Made by a program: the position numbers and the translations under genes. 64,000 nucleotides of DNA. It comes from Gracilaria gracilis (taxonomy: Eukaryota > Rhodophyta > Florideophyceae > Gracilariales > Gracilariaceae). Below are positions 49,942 through 60,381 of the stretch, piece after piece (position 1 is the stretch's first letter; every line of letters begins with the position of its first letter). The DNA is taken from positions 806,001 through 870,000 of the forward strand of contig JARGSG010000195.1 of assembly GCA_030374805.1 (NCBI GenBank), given 5' to 3'. Under the pieces are notes generated by a model that saw nothing but the letters and a program-made list of their open reading frames with translations, was not told the DNA's origin and ran no database searches.

Positions 49942-50958
49942 ATGGCCTTTACGAGTCCCCCTACGCCGCTCTCCAGCGTGTCTTCGTCGCGTGCGCCGCT
50001 TCTCAGTGCGCGCCGTGCGGCCGCGCGCTCGTCCACCGCCGCGGCCGCGCCGCCGCGCATGAGCGCCGCTCCGAAGCCACCTGCTTCTTCTTCGGGTTCA
50101 GCCGCTGCGCCGTTTCCATGGCGGTCCGTGGCTCTGTCCACCACTGCTGCTACGCTCGCAACCATTCTAACCCCCGTTCTTCAAACCAATGTGCAATCAC
50201 CGCAAACGCCTCTCTCTGTAACACAAGCTCTAGTTCAACCTGCCTTCGCTGCCGCAAGGTTCTCCAAGAAGACCGTGTCTGAAAAGTTGTCTCAAGTGCC
50301 GGTATTCGCTGTTACCAATGCATCCGGCCAGCCGTACCTCGCCAAGATGGATGGCTCGGGTAGTCAAATCGGTCTCATCTTCTTCTCTCATCATGATGCG
50401 TTAAACATGTTAAAAGACATGAAAAAAAATCCGGGAGCGTCCGATGCGCGCGTCTACATTATGGGTTTGGATAAGGCTTATGAGATGGTCAAAGCAAAAC
50501 CAACACCCTCTGGCATTCGCGGCTCAGGTGGGGAGGAGATGACCATGGTGTTCCGATTTTACCCGGATTCGAAGCAAGTCAAGGCTGCCGAAGGTTTGCA
50601 ACGGAAGATGAGACTTTCAGCTAATGTTCAAGGTGTCCCTGTGTTTGTTGCTAAAGGTCTCACCCTGAGAAAGGGCAACGAAAATATTGTTCCCTTGTTT
50701 CTCACAAAGGAGGATTTGGATGCTTCTTGGGCAAAGTTGAAGGAGACAAACAAGGAATTACCGAATAGTGCTCCAGTAGCTGTTGGAAATTTGTTGTACA
50801 TCATTCAGCAAATGGAGAGTGACGAACAACCTGAGTTGAAAAAGTTGGGTTTCTTTGCGCCGCGAGCTTCTGTTGAGTATGTCTCGAAGGAGCAGGCAGG
50901 CCCAACCGGTCAAGCAAGGTTACATCAGAATCCCGTCAGTCCTCAACAAACTAAGTGA
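49942..50958 (+). CDS. Tic22-like plastid protein import component
   Basis: 338 residues starting MAFTSPPTPLSSVSSSRAP, a Ser/Ala/Arg-rich transit peptide with the N-terminal Phe. The mature domain begins near KLSQVPVFAVTNASGQPYL and contains two similar halves (VPVFAVTNASG, QGVPVFVAKGLTL), the repeated alpha/beta units of Tic22. IGLIFFSHHDALNML, YIMGLDKAYEMV and VPLFLTKEDLDASWAKL are family-like. Tic22 is a peripheral chaperone of the intermembrane space that passes precursors from TOC to TIC. The C-terminal tail is Gln-rich and not conserved. The start at 49942 is the first ATG in a plausible transit context; the frame is open 11 codons upstream. Confidence 0.85.
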   Translation: MAFTSPPTPLSSVSSSRAPLLSARRAAARSSTAAAAPPRMSAAPKPPASSSGSAAAPFPWRSVALSTTAATLATILTPVLQTNVQSPQTPLSVTQALVQPAFAAARFSKKTVSEKLSQVPVFAVTNASGQPYLAKMDGSGSQIGLIFFSHHDALNMLKDMKKNPGASDARVYIMGLDKAYEMVKAKPTPSGIRGSGGEEMTMVFRFYPDSKQVKAAEGLQRKMRLSANVQGVPVFVAKGLTLRKGNENIVPLFLTKEDLDASWAKLKETNKELPNSAPVAVGNLLYIIQQMESDEQPELKKLGFFAPRASVEYVSKEQAGPTGQARLHQNPVSPQQTK

Positions 50959-51373
50959 AACGCTATCTCTTTTTTCTATCTTGGGTGCTCCCGCACTCCT
51001 GTTTTCTTTTGTTAACAAAGGTGCACTGGTGTCTTGAATTGAACAGTACCTCGAACATCGTTTTCGCGCGAGCTGTCCTCTCTCTCTCTCTGCTTCGCAC
51101 TTCGGACGTTTCGACTCTCACCCTCTATCTTTCTTAACAGTGGCACAAGCGCGTGCATATTGGTCTTTTTACCACTTTTAAGTGTTTGAAAAGTGTTTTT
51201 TGCTCTTCAGCGTTCGTAGCTTTTGACTAATCACAATCACCTTTTTCTAAGACTAGTAGCATGCCGCTGGTCTTTTCAAACTGGTTTCTGATACTGAAAT
51301 GCCTACCCTAAAAGGATTACGACTTGACGAATAGCTGACATACTAGAATGGGCTCTCATAATCATATGCGTTC
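50959..51373. other. Convergent 3' flanks, nothing seen
   Basis: 415 bp between the stops of the Tic22-like and HPRT genes. A CT-rich stretch (about 51078-51092) but no gene. Confidence 0.5.
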
Positions 51374-51931
51374 TTATTGTTTGTACACACCTACAAAAGG
51401 TAAATGACGATACTGCTGTTCATAATCCAAACCATATCCAATCACAAACTTATCTGGGATACGAAACGCTACAAAGTCAATCGTTGGAACATCCGCCTTT
51501 CGCCTCACCGTTTCTTTTTCCAAGAATGAGCACGTGGTAATCGTAGCCGCACCAGCACCCTCAAAATGTGCGTACAACCGACTCAAAGTAAGTCCAGTAT
51601 CAACAATGTCCTCTATTACGATGACGTGTCTGTCGTGCAGCTTTTTGTTGTGCAAGCCGTCAATGTGCACGTTTCCACTGCTTTCCGTGCCGGCGTAGCT
51701 GCTTGCGCGGATGAATTCGAGCTCGTGGGGGATGCTCATGGAACGGGACAGGTCTGAGGCGAACATGTACGACCCTTTTAGAACGACGACCAAAAGCGGA
51801 TTTAAACCTTCGTATCTCGATGATATCGTTTTGCCAAGTTGGGAGACGCGCTTTGCAATGTCTGCTGACCCGATCAAAATCTCGGAGACAGAGCCCACCC
51901 ATTCGGAAGGTACCGGTCCTCCACTCTCCAT
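51374..51931 (-). CDS. Hypoxanthine(-guanine) phosphoribosyltransferase
   Basis: 185 residues from MESGGPVPSEW, the size of bacterial-type HPRTs. VVVLKGSYMFASDLSR is the loop I PPi-binding region, FIRASSYAGTESSG the flexible loop, and VIVIEDIVDTGLTLSRL the PRPP-binding motif with its acidic pair. VPTIDFVAFRIPDKFVIGYG and LDYEQQYRHLPFVGVYK hold the purine-contact Lys/Phe and end region. Salvages hypoxanthine and guanine to IMP and GMP. The open frame continues 22 codons upstream but begins with GTG, so this ATG is preferred; no organelle-targeting peptide is then present and the enzyme would be cytosolic. Confidence 0.93.
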   Translation of the reverse strand: MESGGPVPSEWVGSVSEILIGSADIAKRVSQLGKTISSRYEGLNPLLVVVLKGSYMFASDLSRSMSIPHELEFIRASSYAGTESSGNVHIDGLHNKKLHDRHVIVIEDIVDTGLTLSRLYAHFEGAGAATITTCSFLEKETVRRKADVPTIDFVAFRIPDKFVIGYGLDYEQQYRHLPFVGVYKQ

Positions 51932-52679
51932 CTCGAATGGCCTGTTGGCTCTCGGTGACGCTGAGGTGGCGGTTGAAAGGTTGTCTGATAACAGCACGGA
52001 GCTCCTTTTTTGTAGGTGGAGATGCGAGCACGAGCGTGCATCTATCTACGTCGTAGATTCTACGAATGAAATGGAAATTGGATATGAGCGGCGAATATTT
52101 TTCGTTTTCTGCGGCCAACGAACTTCGTATGGCAAGAATGGGAACAGCTTGGCCTCAGGTTTGGTGGGGGAACCTCTGCAACGTTCTGTAGTTCTCAAGA
52201 GCATGCTGATGGAGCTTGTCCTGTCATGGCCCTTTCAATTACCCAGATGCAGATGATCTTCATCATGATGATTCTTGTTGCTTTACCCAACACCCTCTTG
52301 CTTCGCAGAACTGTTTTGCCAAGATGCAAAAATTGCAATGTAGCCTCTAGATACAAAGGTACCAACGGTACAGGTATCGTTACACGGTAAAATTCAGTTC
52401 TGATCGGACCAGCCATTGCACAAAGTGATTCGAAAACGCCGCTCTATCATACTGTACTTGAAGTTCAAGAAGTGCATCTCGCAGTAAAGCACTCTGAACA
52501 TAAAAGGAGCCCAATGCAGATTACGCTGATGAACCCTTGACCTTGGCATTCAGTCATCTTCCTACAACAGTGCTGTGACAATCAATTCTTGAAACAGATC
52601 TGGCAGACTCGACGGAGTAAAGAGTTTTCATTCTCACTGAGCAGCTTGTACTCCTCAGTGCAGAATACGTGCGTATCAA
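51932..52679. other. Divergent promoter region, HPRT / RlmH
   Basis: 750 bp between divergent starts, no supported gene and no clear motif. Confidence 0.45.
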
Positions 52680-53350
52680 ATGCTTGTTCTGCGTCCTTCT
52701 CCGGGAATATCTACTACTCACGCATCCTTCCTGCGCAATCGGCTTAATTCTGTAAGACAAAGGCCTTTAGGCGTTCATTTCCCCCGTTACGCAAAAGCTG
52801 TCGCGGTTCAGGCGAAACTAAAAATCAATCTCATAACCGTAGGAAAGAAGAGCGGGAAGGATGCGGTGTTTGACCCGCTAGCCTTGGAATATGCCAAGAG
52901 AATGTCGAGAGTACTATCCATTCATGAGAGGTCCGTAAAGCGTGAAGCTGCTGCAACAATGGTGCAAGAGCTTGCACAGCGCGAATCTGTAATGCTTATG
53001 GACGAGAAGGGTACTATGCCCCGCGACAGCGTTCACTTTTCAGAAATGGTGTTCGCAGCTTTGGAGCAAGGGGGCAGTCGACTCTCGATTGTCGTGGGAG
53101 ACGCGGGCGGCTTACCACAAGACGTTTCGGCCATAAACCACTCGCGAGTTCGAAAAGTCAGTCTGAGCCCCCTTACTTTTACTCATAAGATGGTAAGGAA
53201 ATAAGATACAGAAGACAATATCCCAACAATACTTTACACAGAAACTAACGAGCAAACGAACTATGGTGCCAAGCAAAGATTCGCCTATTCATCTACGAAC
53301 AGCTATACCGAGCGACGGAAATTCGCAAGAATAGCAAGTACCACAAGTAA
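52680..53350 (+). CDS. Plastid RlmH-type rRNA methyltransferase (SPOUT)
   Basis: Spliced CDS join(52680..53192, 53279..53350), 194 residues. An N-terminal transit peptide of about 45 residues ends AKAVAVQA. The mature protein matches bacterial RlmH (~155 aa): KINLITVGKKSGKDAVF, MLMDEKGTMPRDSVHFSE, SIVVGDAGGLPQDV (SAM-binding loop) and KVSLSPLTFTHKM. The 86-bp intron (GTAAGG...CAAAG, branch ACTAAC) interrupts the conserved HKM-VRL segment. Exon 2 supplies IRLFIYEQLYRATEIRKNSK and the YHK end, the catalytic tail of the knot. Without splicing the frame stops 3 codons after the donor. RlmH methylates N3 of pseudouridine 1915 in helix 69 of bacterial 23S rRNA, so plastid 23S rRNA is the probable substrate. 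Confidence 0.92.
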
Positions 53351-53359
53351 CGTGGATGT

Positions 53360-53758
53360 TCATCTGGATTGGCGTTTTTCTCCTTCGAGAAAGAGTCTCG
53401 GAAAATCCTTAGGATGTGGTGTCGGTACGCGAGGAAGCTTTCTTCGGATTCTCTGCGAGGAATCAGGAGTAGATGGGGTTACGGGAGTGGTCGGTACTGG
53501 TTCCCTTGGTGTTTCCGCTGACAAGCCAACTTCAATCTTCTCGTTTTCTTGTTCTTCCACAGGGACCTTATTTCCTTCATCTTCTTGAAAATCGTCAATG
53601 GGAGTTGAAATTACGGGGGAAAACGACACCACCCTTTTAGGAAGAGGTCTTTGAATATGCTCGGAGAGAATCTTAGTTTGTGAAAGGCTATTGTCCATGT
53701 CATCATCGGCAGGAGACTCTTGGCTTGTCATGGTTATGATATCCGAAGGCCTGTCCAT
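53360..53758 (-). CDS. Acidic disordered protein, unknown
   Basis: 132 residues from MDRPSDIITM; a Met nine codons later is also possible. Rich in Pro, Glu, Asp, Ser and Thr with T-P and S-P sites (PTTPVTPSTPDSS) and a basic C terminus (IRRKLPRVPTPHPKDF). No domain recognised. The open frame continues upstream to 53932 without ATG, so a spliced upstream exon is possible. The stop lies only 9 bp from that of RlmH on the other strand, so their 3' UTRs must overlap. Confidence 0.45.
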   Translation of the reverse strand: MDRPSDIITMTSQESPADDDMDNSLSQTKILSEHIQRPLPKRVVSFSPVISTPIDDFQEDEGNKVPVEEQENEKIEVGLSAETPREPVPTTPVTPSTPDSSQRIRRKLPRVPTPHPKDFPRLFLEGEKRQSR

Positions 53759-54823
53759 CGGAGGGAAATGAAGGGAGACGAGAGTGACTTGCGGAGAATT
53801 TGCTCTTGATATGCCCAGCCGACCTTTTTGAACGGACGCCGACACTTTGGATGAACCAAAACGTTCCGCTGAACACAGGAAAAAGGGCTGTACTCCGCAC
53901 TTTATAAAGTTTAATGAAGGAGTACAAATCACGGGGCATCAACTTCTGGGGAAAAGGGTAGGCAAAGCCGCAAGTCTCTACAGCATGGATTAAAATGATA
54001 TTAAAGGTTAATCCTGCATGTACGCTTCACTGGGGGGCCAGAACCGCTTCGAATTGCTGTCTAGGAAACAAATATACGCCCAAACATGCTTCGAAAATAT
54101 GGCCCGCAAGCCTGTTTGTCGCTCTTGAAACGTTTAAGATGGGGCTTTACGCCACGACGGTTTTCTCAAACGAGCTAAAGAACTAAGATGTACGAAATAA
54201 TGAAGGCTGACCAGAGTGTCAGGATTGTTCGATAGAACCCTTCTATATTGACCTGACCCCGCAAGGGGTAGTTTCGACAGATGTTTGAAATTGTTGGACG
54301 TTCAACGATGCTAGCCAACCTAGTAGGCCCATGTAAACCCGGCTCTTGTCGGACAAACCACAACGATGCCGTCAAGCAACTCAGATTTACATTTTTGACC
54401 CAGTCGTTACGTGTGTTCACAAAACATCTTCCCTCGAACGAGTAGGGACACGTCAATCGCGGTCCGCTTCCAAACGGGAATAATGAACTTACCAACTTCT
54501 CGGGTTAATGACAAAGTTACCCTACGCCGAGTTTTGCGTTAACCTCGAAGGGTCTATACCGCCCATAGTAAAGACGGAGAGCTGAAGTCGGGGTATAGAG
54601 CTCATGTTTGTCAGACAAAAAGTGCTGGTCAGGGACAACAGAATAGAGCTCCAACATATTTCGGCACGGAGAATTCTGAAAATGATTAGGGTTGCAGAGA
54701 AACGCCCCATCCTTGGTATGACATCATTACTTTTGTTTGGCAAGAAAAAGTCGAACTTGATTGAGACCAGAAGGGTACTCACGTTGTAGTTTATGGAACG
54801 TGGAACAGCATCCTGCAAGTGAA
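53759..54823. other. Intergenic region, nothing supported
   Basis: 1.06 kb between the disordered protein gene and the ChlD 3' end. Possible 5' exon of the former; otherwise only short frames. No tRNA-like cloverleaf recognised. Confidence 0.45.
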
Positions 54824-57079
54824 TTACGCCTTCATAGCTTCAATAGCTGAACTGGCAACACCCGCAACCGCAGCATCAGTAGCCTTTGGCAAAGAGTGAT
54901 AAGTGCCACCGGCATTATTTGCTATTTCCTTCGCCATACCTGTGCTAACGAACTTGTTTTCCGTATCTATGCACAGAAGGTCAATCCCTGATATAGCGGC
55001 AATCTGTTTCGCGATGTTTAACGTTTCCTGCTTCAGATCTGCTTTGCTCATCTTCTCTTCCAATTCCTCACCTTCGCTGATTGCGAGCGGGACATTGGCA
55101 CGACCATCAGAGATGCAAACTATGATAACTTTTCCGATGTCACCGCTCTTTTGCGCGTTTACGCCGACTCGTACGGATTGCATCAAACCGTGAGCCAAAG
55201 GCGAACCGCCGCCACAAGGCATTGTTTCCAAGCGCTTCTTCGCCATCGTGACGCTCTTTGTTGGGGGCAGGACAACTTCGGCTCGATTACCCTGGAAAGG
55301 TATAAGGGAGACCTTGTCTCTCGTCTGATATGCCTCTGTCAATAATCGTATCGCAGCTCCTTTTGCCGCATTCATCCTATTCAATGCCATCGAGCCACTT
55401 GCATCAACCAAGAACACAACAAGGGCACCAGCCTTCCTCGCTAGACGTTTTACACGCATGTCAGATTCTTCAACAAACACTTTTCGCCGGCCTGCATCTG
55501 TCGCTCTCGTACGTCTTCCTTTCTGGAAGGGAGCAGCAGCACGTAACGTCGCATCGACTGCGAGACGCTGAGTTCCTCCACGAGGTAGCATCGCCTTGAT
55601 ATATCGCCCGCGATCCTGGGAGAACACAAGGCCTCTTCCTCCTGCTTTACCTTGCTTTTGTGACTTGCTGAATTCAAGAAGTTCTGGATCCATGACTACT
55701 CCTTCGGGATCAAACATGAACTCTTCCGGAAGCTCCGGAGCTTCCTCCTCCTGTTCCTCTTGCTGCTCTTGGTCCTGAGGCTCGTCTTCTTCTTCCTGCA
55801 GCTCGTCGTCAATATCTTCGTCCTGATTCTGGGGTGGTGGCGGCGGTGGCGGCGGGGGTGCATCCATTTCCTGTTCCATCTGACTGTCGTTCATAACCAG
55901 TGAGCGTGGGAGGATGGCAAGTCGCACAGCGGTCTTAAGATCATCTGCAGAAACCTTTTCTCTCCCATCTAAAGCCGCAGCTGCTTTCGCAATCTCCAAG
56001 GCGAATAGTTCGGCGCGATGACCCTGACACGCTGCCCGTACGGCCTCTGTAACAAGATAGCCGACTTGTTCGTTAGATATCGAAACTTCTTCCAAGTACT
56101 CGCGTGCAAGCACAATGCTGGTAGACATTTGATCAGTCTCATCATGCAACTTTGTTACGAAACTAGTAGGATCATCGCTGTAAGTCGTAGCCGACTCAAC
56201 GGCTTCAACTCTTTGCTCCATAGAGAGTGGGACGGCATCTACAGAAAGATTGATTGCCAATCGATCGAGCAAATGTGGGCGTACGAGGCCCTCCTCTGGA
56301 TTGTATGTGGCAATAACGAGTGGTCGGCATGGATGCGATACGGACAAGCCCTCACGTTCGATACGAACAACGCCGCTTGATATGACCTCGACAAGAATGT
56401 TTGCTAATCCGTCATCGAGGAGATTGAGCTCGTCAATATAAAGCACACCGCGATGAGCGCTTGCCAGCAGGCCCGGTTGAAAGACTGTCTCGCCCGTCCT
56501 AACAGATTGTTCAACGTCGACGGATCCAATTAAGCGATCTTCAGTGACATTGAGCGGGACCTGAACAAATGGTGCCGGAATAACAGCACGATTTGGATCT
56601 GGCGTATCATCGTTCATTTCACATGTGTCCGGGGGTGGTGGTGGCTCTTCATTGAAATAGCTACCAGTAACAACCTCAATGGGCGGGAGAAGGGCATGAA
56701 TGGCGCGTGCCATTACCGATTTAGCCGTACCGCGGCGCCCACTGATGCCGACGCCAGAAATACGCGAATTGACGGCGGCTAGCAGTAGCGACAACTTGAC
56801 GAAGTCCTGGCCAACGACGGCGGCAAGCGGGAAGATGCGTGAGGAGTCTTGCTCCGCGCGATCGGGAAGCGTGGAAGCATTCTGAGATTGTTCGAGAGCG
56901 GCGGCGGCGGCAGCACGCTGCGCAGGAGTTGCGAAGGCGGTGTTGGTCTGCGGGTCTTGAGCGGAGAGAGTGCAGACTGGGGCGCAGTGATGGGTGTTGC
57001 GTGGTCGGCGGCGACGGGGAGGGAGCGGGATGGAGGGAACGAAGGCAGATGGGGACGGAAGAGGGGCCGACGGTGACAT
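54824..57079 (-). CDS. chlD: Magnesium chelatase subunit ChlD
   Basis: 751 residues from [10 protein letters not shown], a Ser/Pro/Arg transit peptide. The AAA+ domain (about 75-330) starts [20 protein letters not shown] and has [18 protein letters not shown] as a Walker A variant and [13 protein letters not shown] as Walker B. A central poly-Pro run (nine Pro) and a Glu/Asp/Gln-rich acidic hinge lie at about 405-460. The C-terminal VWA domain (about 560-751) has an intact [18 protein letters not shown], then [11 protein letters not shown]. With ChlI and ChlH it inserts Mg2+ into protoporphyrin IX in the plastid, the first committed step to chlorophyll. In-frame codons upstream of 57079 (to 57535) run into the divergent TerC promoter and are not homologous. 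Confidence 0.96.
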   Translation of the reverse strand: MSPSAPLPSPSAFVPSIPLPPRRRRPRNTHHCAPVCTLSAQDPQTNTAFATPAQRAAAAAALEQSQNASTLPDRAEQDSSRIFPLAAVVGQDFVKLSLLLAAVNSRISGVGISGRRGTAKSVMARAIHALLPPIEVVTGSYFNEEPPPPPDTCEMNDDTPDPNRAVIPAPFVQVPLNVTEDRLIGSVDVEQSVRTGETVFQPGLLASAHRGVLYIDELNLLDDGLANILVEVISSGVVRIEREGLSVSHPCRPLVIATYNPEEGLVRPHLLDRLAINLSVDAVPLSMEQRVEAVESATTYSDDPTSFVTKLHDETDQMSTSIVLAREYLEEVSISNEQVGYLVTEAVRAACQGHRAELFALEIAKAAAALDGREKVSADDLKTAVRLAILPRSLVMNDSQMEQEMDAPPPPPPPPPQNQDEDIDDELQEEEDEPQDQEQQEEQEEEAPELPEEFMFDPEGVVMDPELLEFSKSQKQGKAGGRGLVFSQDRGRYIKAMLPRGGTQRLAVDATLRAAAPFQKGRRTRATDAGRRKVFVEESDMRVKRLARKAGALVVFLVDASGSMALNRMNAAKGAAIRLLTEAYQTRDKVSLIPFQGNRAEVVLPPTKSVTMAKKRLETMPCGGGSPLAHGLMQSVRVGVNAQKSGDIGKVIIVCISDGRANVPLAISEGEELEEKMSKADLKQETLNIAKQIAAISGIDLLCIDTENKFVSTGMAKEIANNAGGTYHSLPKATDAAVAGVASSAIEAMKA

Positions 57080-57469
57080 ATCGGCACTATGTTCGGGCGA
57101 GTATGGGGACGGCAGAGGTGGCGGAGGATGGGCACATCGAAAGGAATGGCTCGACTGGGAAGGAACGGCAGAGGTGTGAACGAGACGTAGGACGGTCGAG
57201 GTCACGGAATGTGAGATCTCTGTCAGATTCTCTGATCTGCAGTGCAGATCGCATTGTGTGGTGGCGACGTGGACAGCGGTGGCGCCAACGTCATGATGAG
57301 CGATGCATGTTCTCGGCGGCGATGTCATGCGGCTGTCAGCGGCAGCGAAGAGCAAAAAAGGATTCGTGTGAAGGCTCGGGAAGGCTCGAAGCAAAAGTGC
57401 GTGACACCAGCCAGCGGGCCCAATGTTCCGCAGCGCAGGACGCGCGCAATTCAGCCGCGCGCGGCGCTG
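57080..57469. promoter_or_regulatory. Divergent promoter, ChlD / TerC
   Basis: 390 bp shared by two plastid-biogenesis genes. Contains GCGCGCAATT at 57442-57451, about 20 bp upstream of the TerC ATG. No TATA box seen. Confidence 0.5.
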
Positions 57470-58549
57470 ATGGCGTCGCGAGCGCGAGTTGCGGACGCTG
57501 CCGAAGCCATCGGCGGCCCCCCGACCGTCTGCCACCCAGCCCTCCCACGCTCCAACTCACATGGCCGCATGCTATCGCGTCTCCCTCCCCTAGAAAACGG
57601 CGCGCAGACCCTGTCGCGCGCCGCAGTGGCCACGTCTCGTTCGGACCCTTCGTACGCCAAGACCAAGACCAAGTCCGTGTCTTCACTGTCGCTGCTACCC
57701 TTGCCGACGCCGCACGTGCTGCAAACGCTGTTGTGGGTGCTCTTTGCCACCGTGGTTGCTGTGACTGTTGCTTTCACCAGAGGATGGCAGCGGGCTTTAG
57801 AGTTCATCACGGCGTACATCGTGGAGTATTCATTGTCTGTGGATAACTTATTCGTGTTTCTTGTCATTTTTCGCTACTTCAAGGTGCCCAGGGACACCCA
57901 ACAAACTGTGTTGCGATATGGCATTCTGGGTGCCATGCTTCTGCGCGGATTAATGATCGTGGCGGGCAAGGTGCTCATCGACAAGTTTCAATGGCTCGCA
58001 ATTGCTTTTGCTTTGTTGCTCATCTATTCAGCGGTTAAACTGCTCTTGGAAGACGACGACGATGCAGACCTGGAGGACAATCGCATCATTGCCTTCTGTC
58101 GCAATATTCTTCCGGTGGCTGATTATTACGCTGGCGATAAGTTCTTCGTACACGACGGCACTCGCACGATGGTCACACCGCTCATGGTTGTTCTGGTTGC
58201 AATAGAACTGTCCGACGTTGTATTTGCGTTGGATTCCGTGCCAGCCGTTTTGGGCATCTCGAACGATACATTCGTCGTCTATACCAGTAACATTCTTGCC
58301 ATTATGGGCTTACGTTCTTTGTTTTTCGTTCTATCCAATACTATTGGCACCCTGCGGTTTCTCAAACAATCTCTGTCCGTCGTGCTCGCATTCATAGGCG
58401 CTAAGATGATTGCGGGCTGCTTCGGCTATGATTTTGGGGTGGCCGTTTCATTGTCCGTCGTAACTGTCACACTGGCCATAGGCATCGTCTTGTCACTACT
58501 TTTGCCGGAGCGCCGAGATGTCCCGCTCTCACCATCAAATAGCGTGTAA
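57470..58549 (+). CDS. Plastid TerC-family membrane protein
   Basis: 359 residues from [10 protein letters not shown] with a ~75-residue transit peptide. About eight helices follow. Both family signatures are present: [19 protein letters not shown] (E-x2-L-S-x-D-N) and [19 protein letters not shown] (D-x2-F-A-x-D-S-x-P-A), acidic in-membrane sites proposed to bind metal ions. [10 protein letters not shown] acidic loop sits between the halves. Plant TERC is needed for thylakoid formation and insertion of thylakoid membrane proteins; bacterial TerC/MeeY-type proteins export Mn2+. An in-frame start at 57242 would add 76 unlikely residues. Divergent from ChlD. Confidence 0.93.
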   Translation: MASRARVADAAEAIGGPPTVCHPALPRSNSHGRMLSRLPPLENGAQTLSRAAVATSRSDPSYAKTKTKSVSSLSLLPLPTPHVLQTLLWVLFATVVAVTVAFTRGWQRALEFITAYIVEYSLSVDNLFVFLVIFRYFKVPRDTQQTVLRYGILGAMLLRGLMIVAGKVLIDKFQWLAIAFALLLIYSAVKLLLEDDDDADLEDNRIIAFCRNILPVADYYAGDKFFVHDGTRTMVTPLMVVLVAIELSDVVFALDSVPAVLGISNDTFVVYTSNILAIMGLRSLFFVLSNTIGTLRFLKQSLSVVLAFIGAKMIAGCFGYDFGVAVSLSVVTVTLAIGIVLSLLLPERRDVPLSPSNSV

Positions 58550-59436
58550 ATATGAAACAGCTCTTATTCTATCCACTTCTAACTTTTCGTTTTCTCTCTA
58601 TACGTATCTCACGGTGTCATAAGTTCCAATTGCCACCGATTGACTCCCGACAACAATCACCCGCATCAGGAAACTCCTGCATGTTACCAAAAGGCAGCAC
58701 TATGATGCTGAAGTCAACGAATACGAGGGAATGGTCCTGGAGATGTTTACCATCACAAAGAAGGGCGATGGATATTGGTACAGTACTGGGTTCTTCGATT
58801 AAGCATCCCATGAAAAGCTTCTCGCAACAGTTATCGAATTAGTGTTATCGCTATCCTGCGTCACACATGCAAACTTGCCACTGAAGCTACGAGACCATTT
58901 GCAACCTTGCAGAGTACGGTTGACAGTCCACATTCTATCTGATTCTCAGCTGTGATCTTTACATTGTGAAGCAGAGACAGTTGACTTTTTTCGCTCTACG
59001 CCTCCTAGCTCAACTGACTTGTCACGAAGATGAGGATCTACTACCTTCGTGACGTAAAGAATAAAAGACTAATAACTGAGCACCTGCCTCCGTTGGTTAT
59101 CTACTTATTTTTGCTGATCATTGAAATTCCACCCGCTCGCATTCGTCTGCCGTTCAGTTCTGTCCTCAACTTGAGCCCCTCGCCAGAAAGTTCATGATAC
59201 TGCTAAACTAACTGAACAGTGAGAAAGGTGTAGACTTCCGCCGTGTGCAAGAACGCTAAGAGGTTCGCGGTAACCTTCTACCCTTCACATGGCCCAAAAA
59301 CGTCATAAAAGCAACACATGGATTTTGCAGATGATGTGCAACTCCCACATCTGGTTTGATATGCATCTCGCTCTCGTGGACTAGGACTACTGCGATACTT
59401 GTTTCATCTCCACCCGACATACGCGCAGTGAGCACA
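58550..59436. other. Intergenic region with an orphan short frame
   Basis: 890 bp. A plus-strand frame ending at 58801 reads as protein-like (…YDAEVNEYEGMVLEMFTIT, KKGDGYWYSTGFFD) for about 50 codons but begins after a stop with no start Met of its own until mid-frame. It may be a lost or unjoined last exon. Nothing else seen. Confidence 0.4.
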
Positions 59437-60381
59437 ATGCTCAACGCAAATACCATGCCGTACGTTGCGACTCAACAGAATCTCGCCTACACGCTTGCTC
59501 TTCTGCGCAACAACGACAATGAAAACTACTTGGCAAATCTGCTGCAACTTCGATCTGTTTCAAGAGCCCACGCTGCGATCCGGGCCTTCAATATTGAACT
59601 GGCCAATAGTAAGTTGCACCGTAATCGAAAGATCCATGTGCAATGTGACTAACCATAGAATATCATAGTTCGTTCCAATGTGTCAAACGAAGATCTGGGC
59701 CTCCTCAGACTGCAGTTCTTCCGCTCTCAGTTCGCAGATGTTCTGTCAAATCCAAATCCGAACCCTGCCTCTCCGGTTATGGATGTTCTTGCAGAAGCGG
59801 TATCTTCTTATCCCCAGGTCAACTTTGATCTCCTTTACGCCCTTATCGACGCCAGAGCGACTGATTTATCGTATCCCAATTTCCGTTCGTTGCGTGAACT
59901 TCAAAGCTTTGGTGAACAAACTCAGGGACCTCTAATTCATCTTCATGCCCTTCTTCTTGGTGGAGCCCCCCATGTCGAGAATATTGCAAAAATGGCTGGT
60001 GCGGCTGTGGGACTGTCTATTATCTTGCGTGGCGCACCTGCACATGCGGCGTCTAGATTATCTTACATGCCAAGAAATCTTGTAGAACGATATGGGGTCC
60101 TACAGTCACACCTTATTTCAGGAGAAGGGGATGCAGTGCATGTGTTCAGAACTGTGGCTAAAAGGGCAAGGCGTTGTCTGAAAGTGGCACAGATCAAGAG
60201 TAGTTTGCTACCCCATCCAGTGAAGCAAGCATTTTGGCCTTTGATCATGAGCGACATCTATTTGCGGCGATTGCGAAAAGCAGGTGATAATCCTTTCGAT
60301 AAGCGTTTGGCACAAGGTTTGAGGACAACTTATCCGCTTTCGTTGCAGATGAGATTACTTCTTGCTCGTTTAAGGAGATGA
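59437..60381 (+). CDS. NDUFAF6: Complex I assembly factor NDUFAF6 homologue
   Basis: Spliced CDS join(59437..59608, 59669..60381), 294 residues. The 60-bp intron has donor GTAAGT, branch GACTAAC and the second of two nearby AGs as acceptor (ATCATAG); only that one restores AFNIELANIRSNVSNEDLGL, which aligns with the family. The squalene/phytoene synthase fold is present, but the Asp-rich catalytic motifs are replaced. ARATDLSYPNFRSLRELQSF, THEN-like GEQTQGPLIHLHALLLGG and IILRGAPAHAASRLSYMP are hallmark segments. Required for an early step in mitochondrial complex I (ND1 module) assembly. An ATG at 59356 in frame would add 27 residues that could be part of the mitochondrial presequence. Confidence 0.88.
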
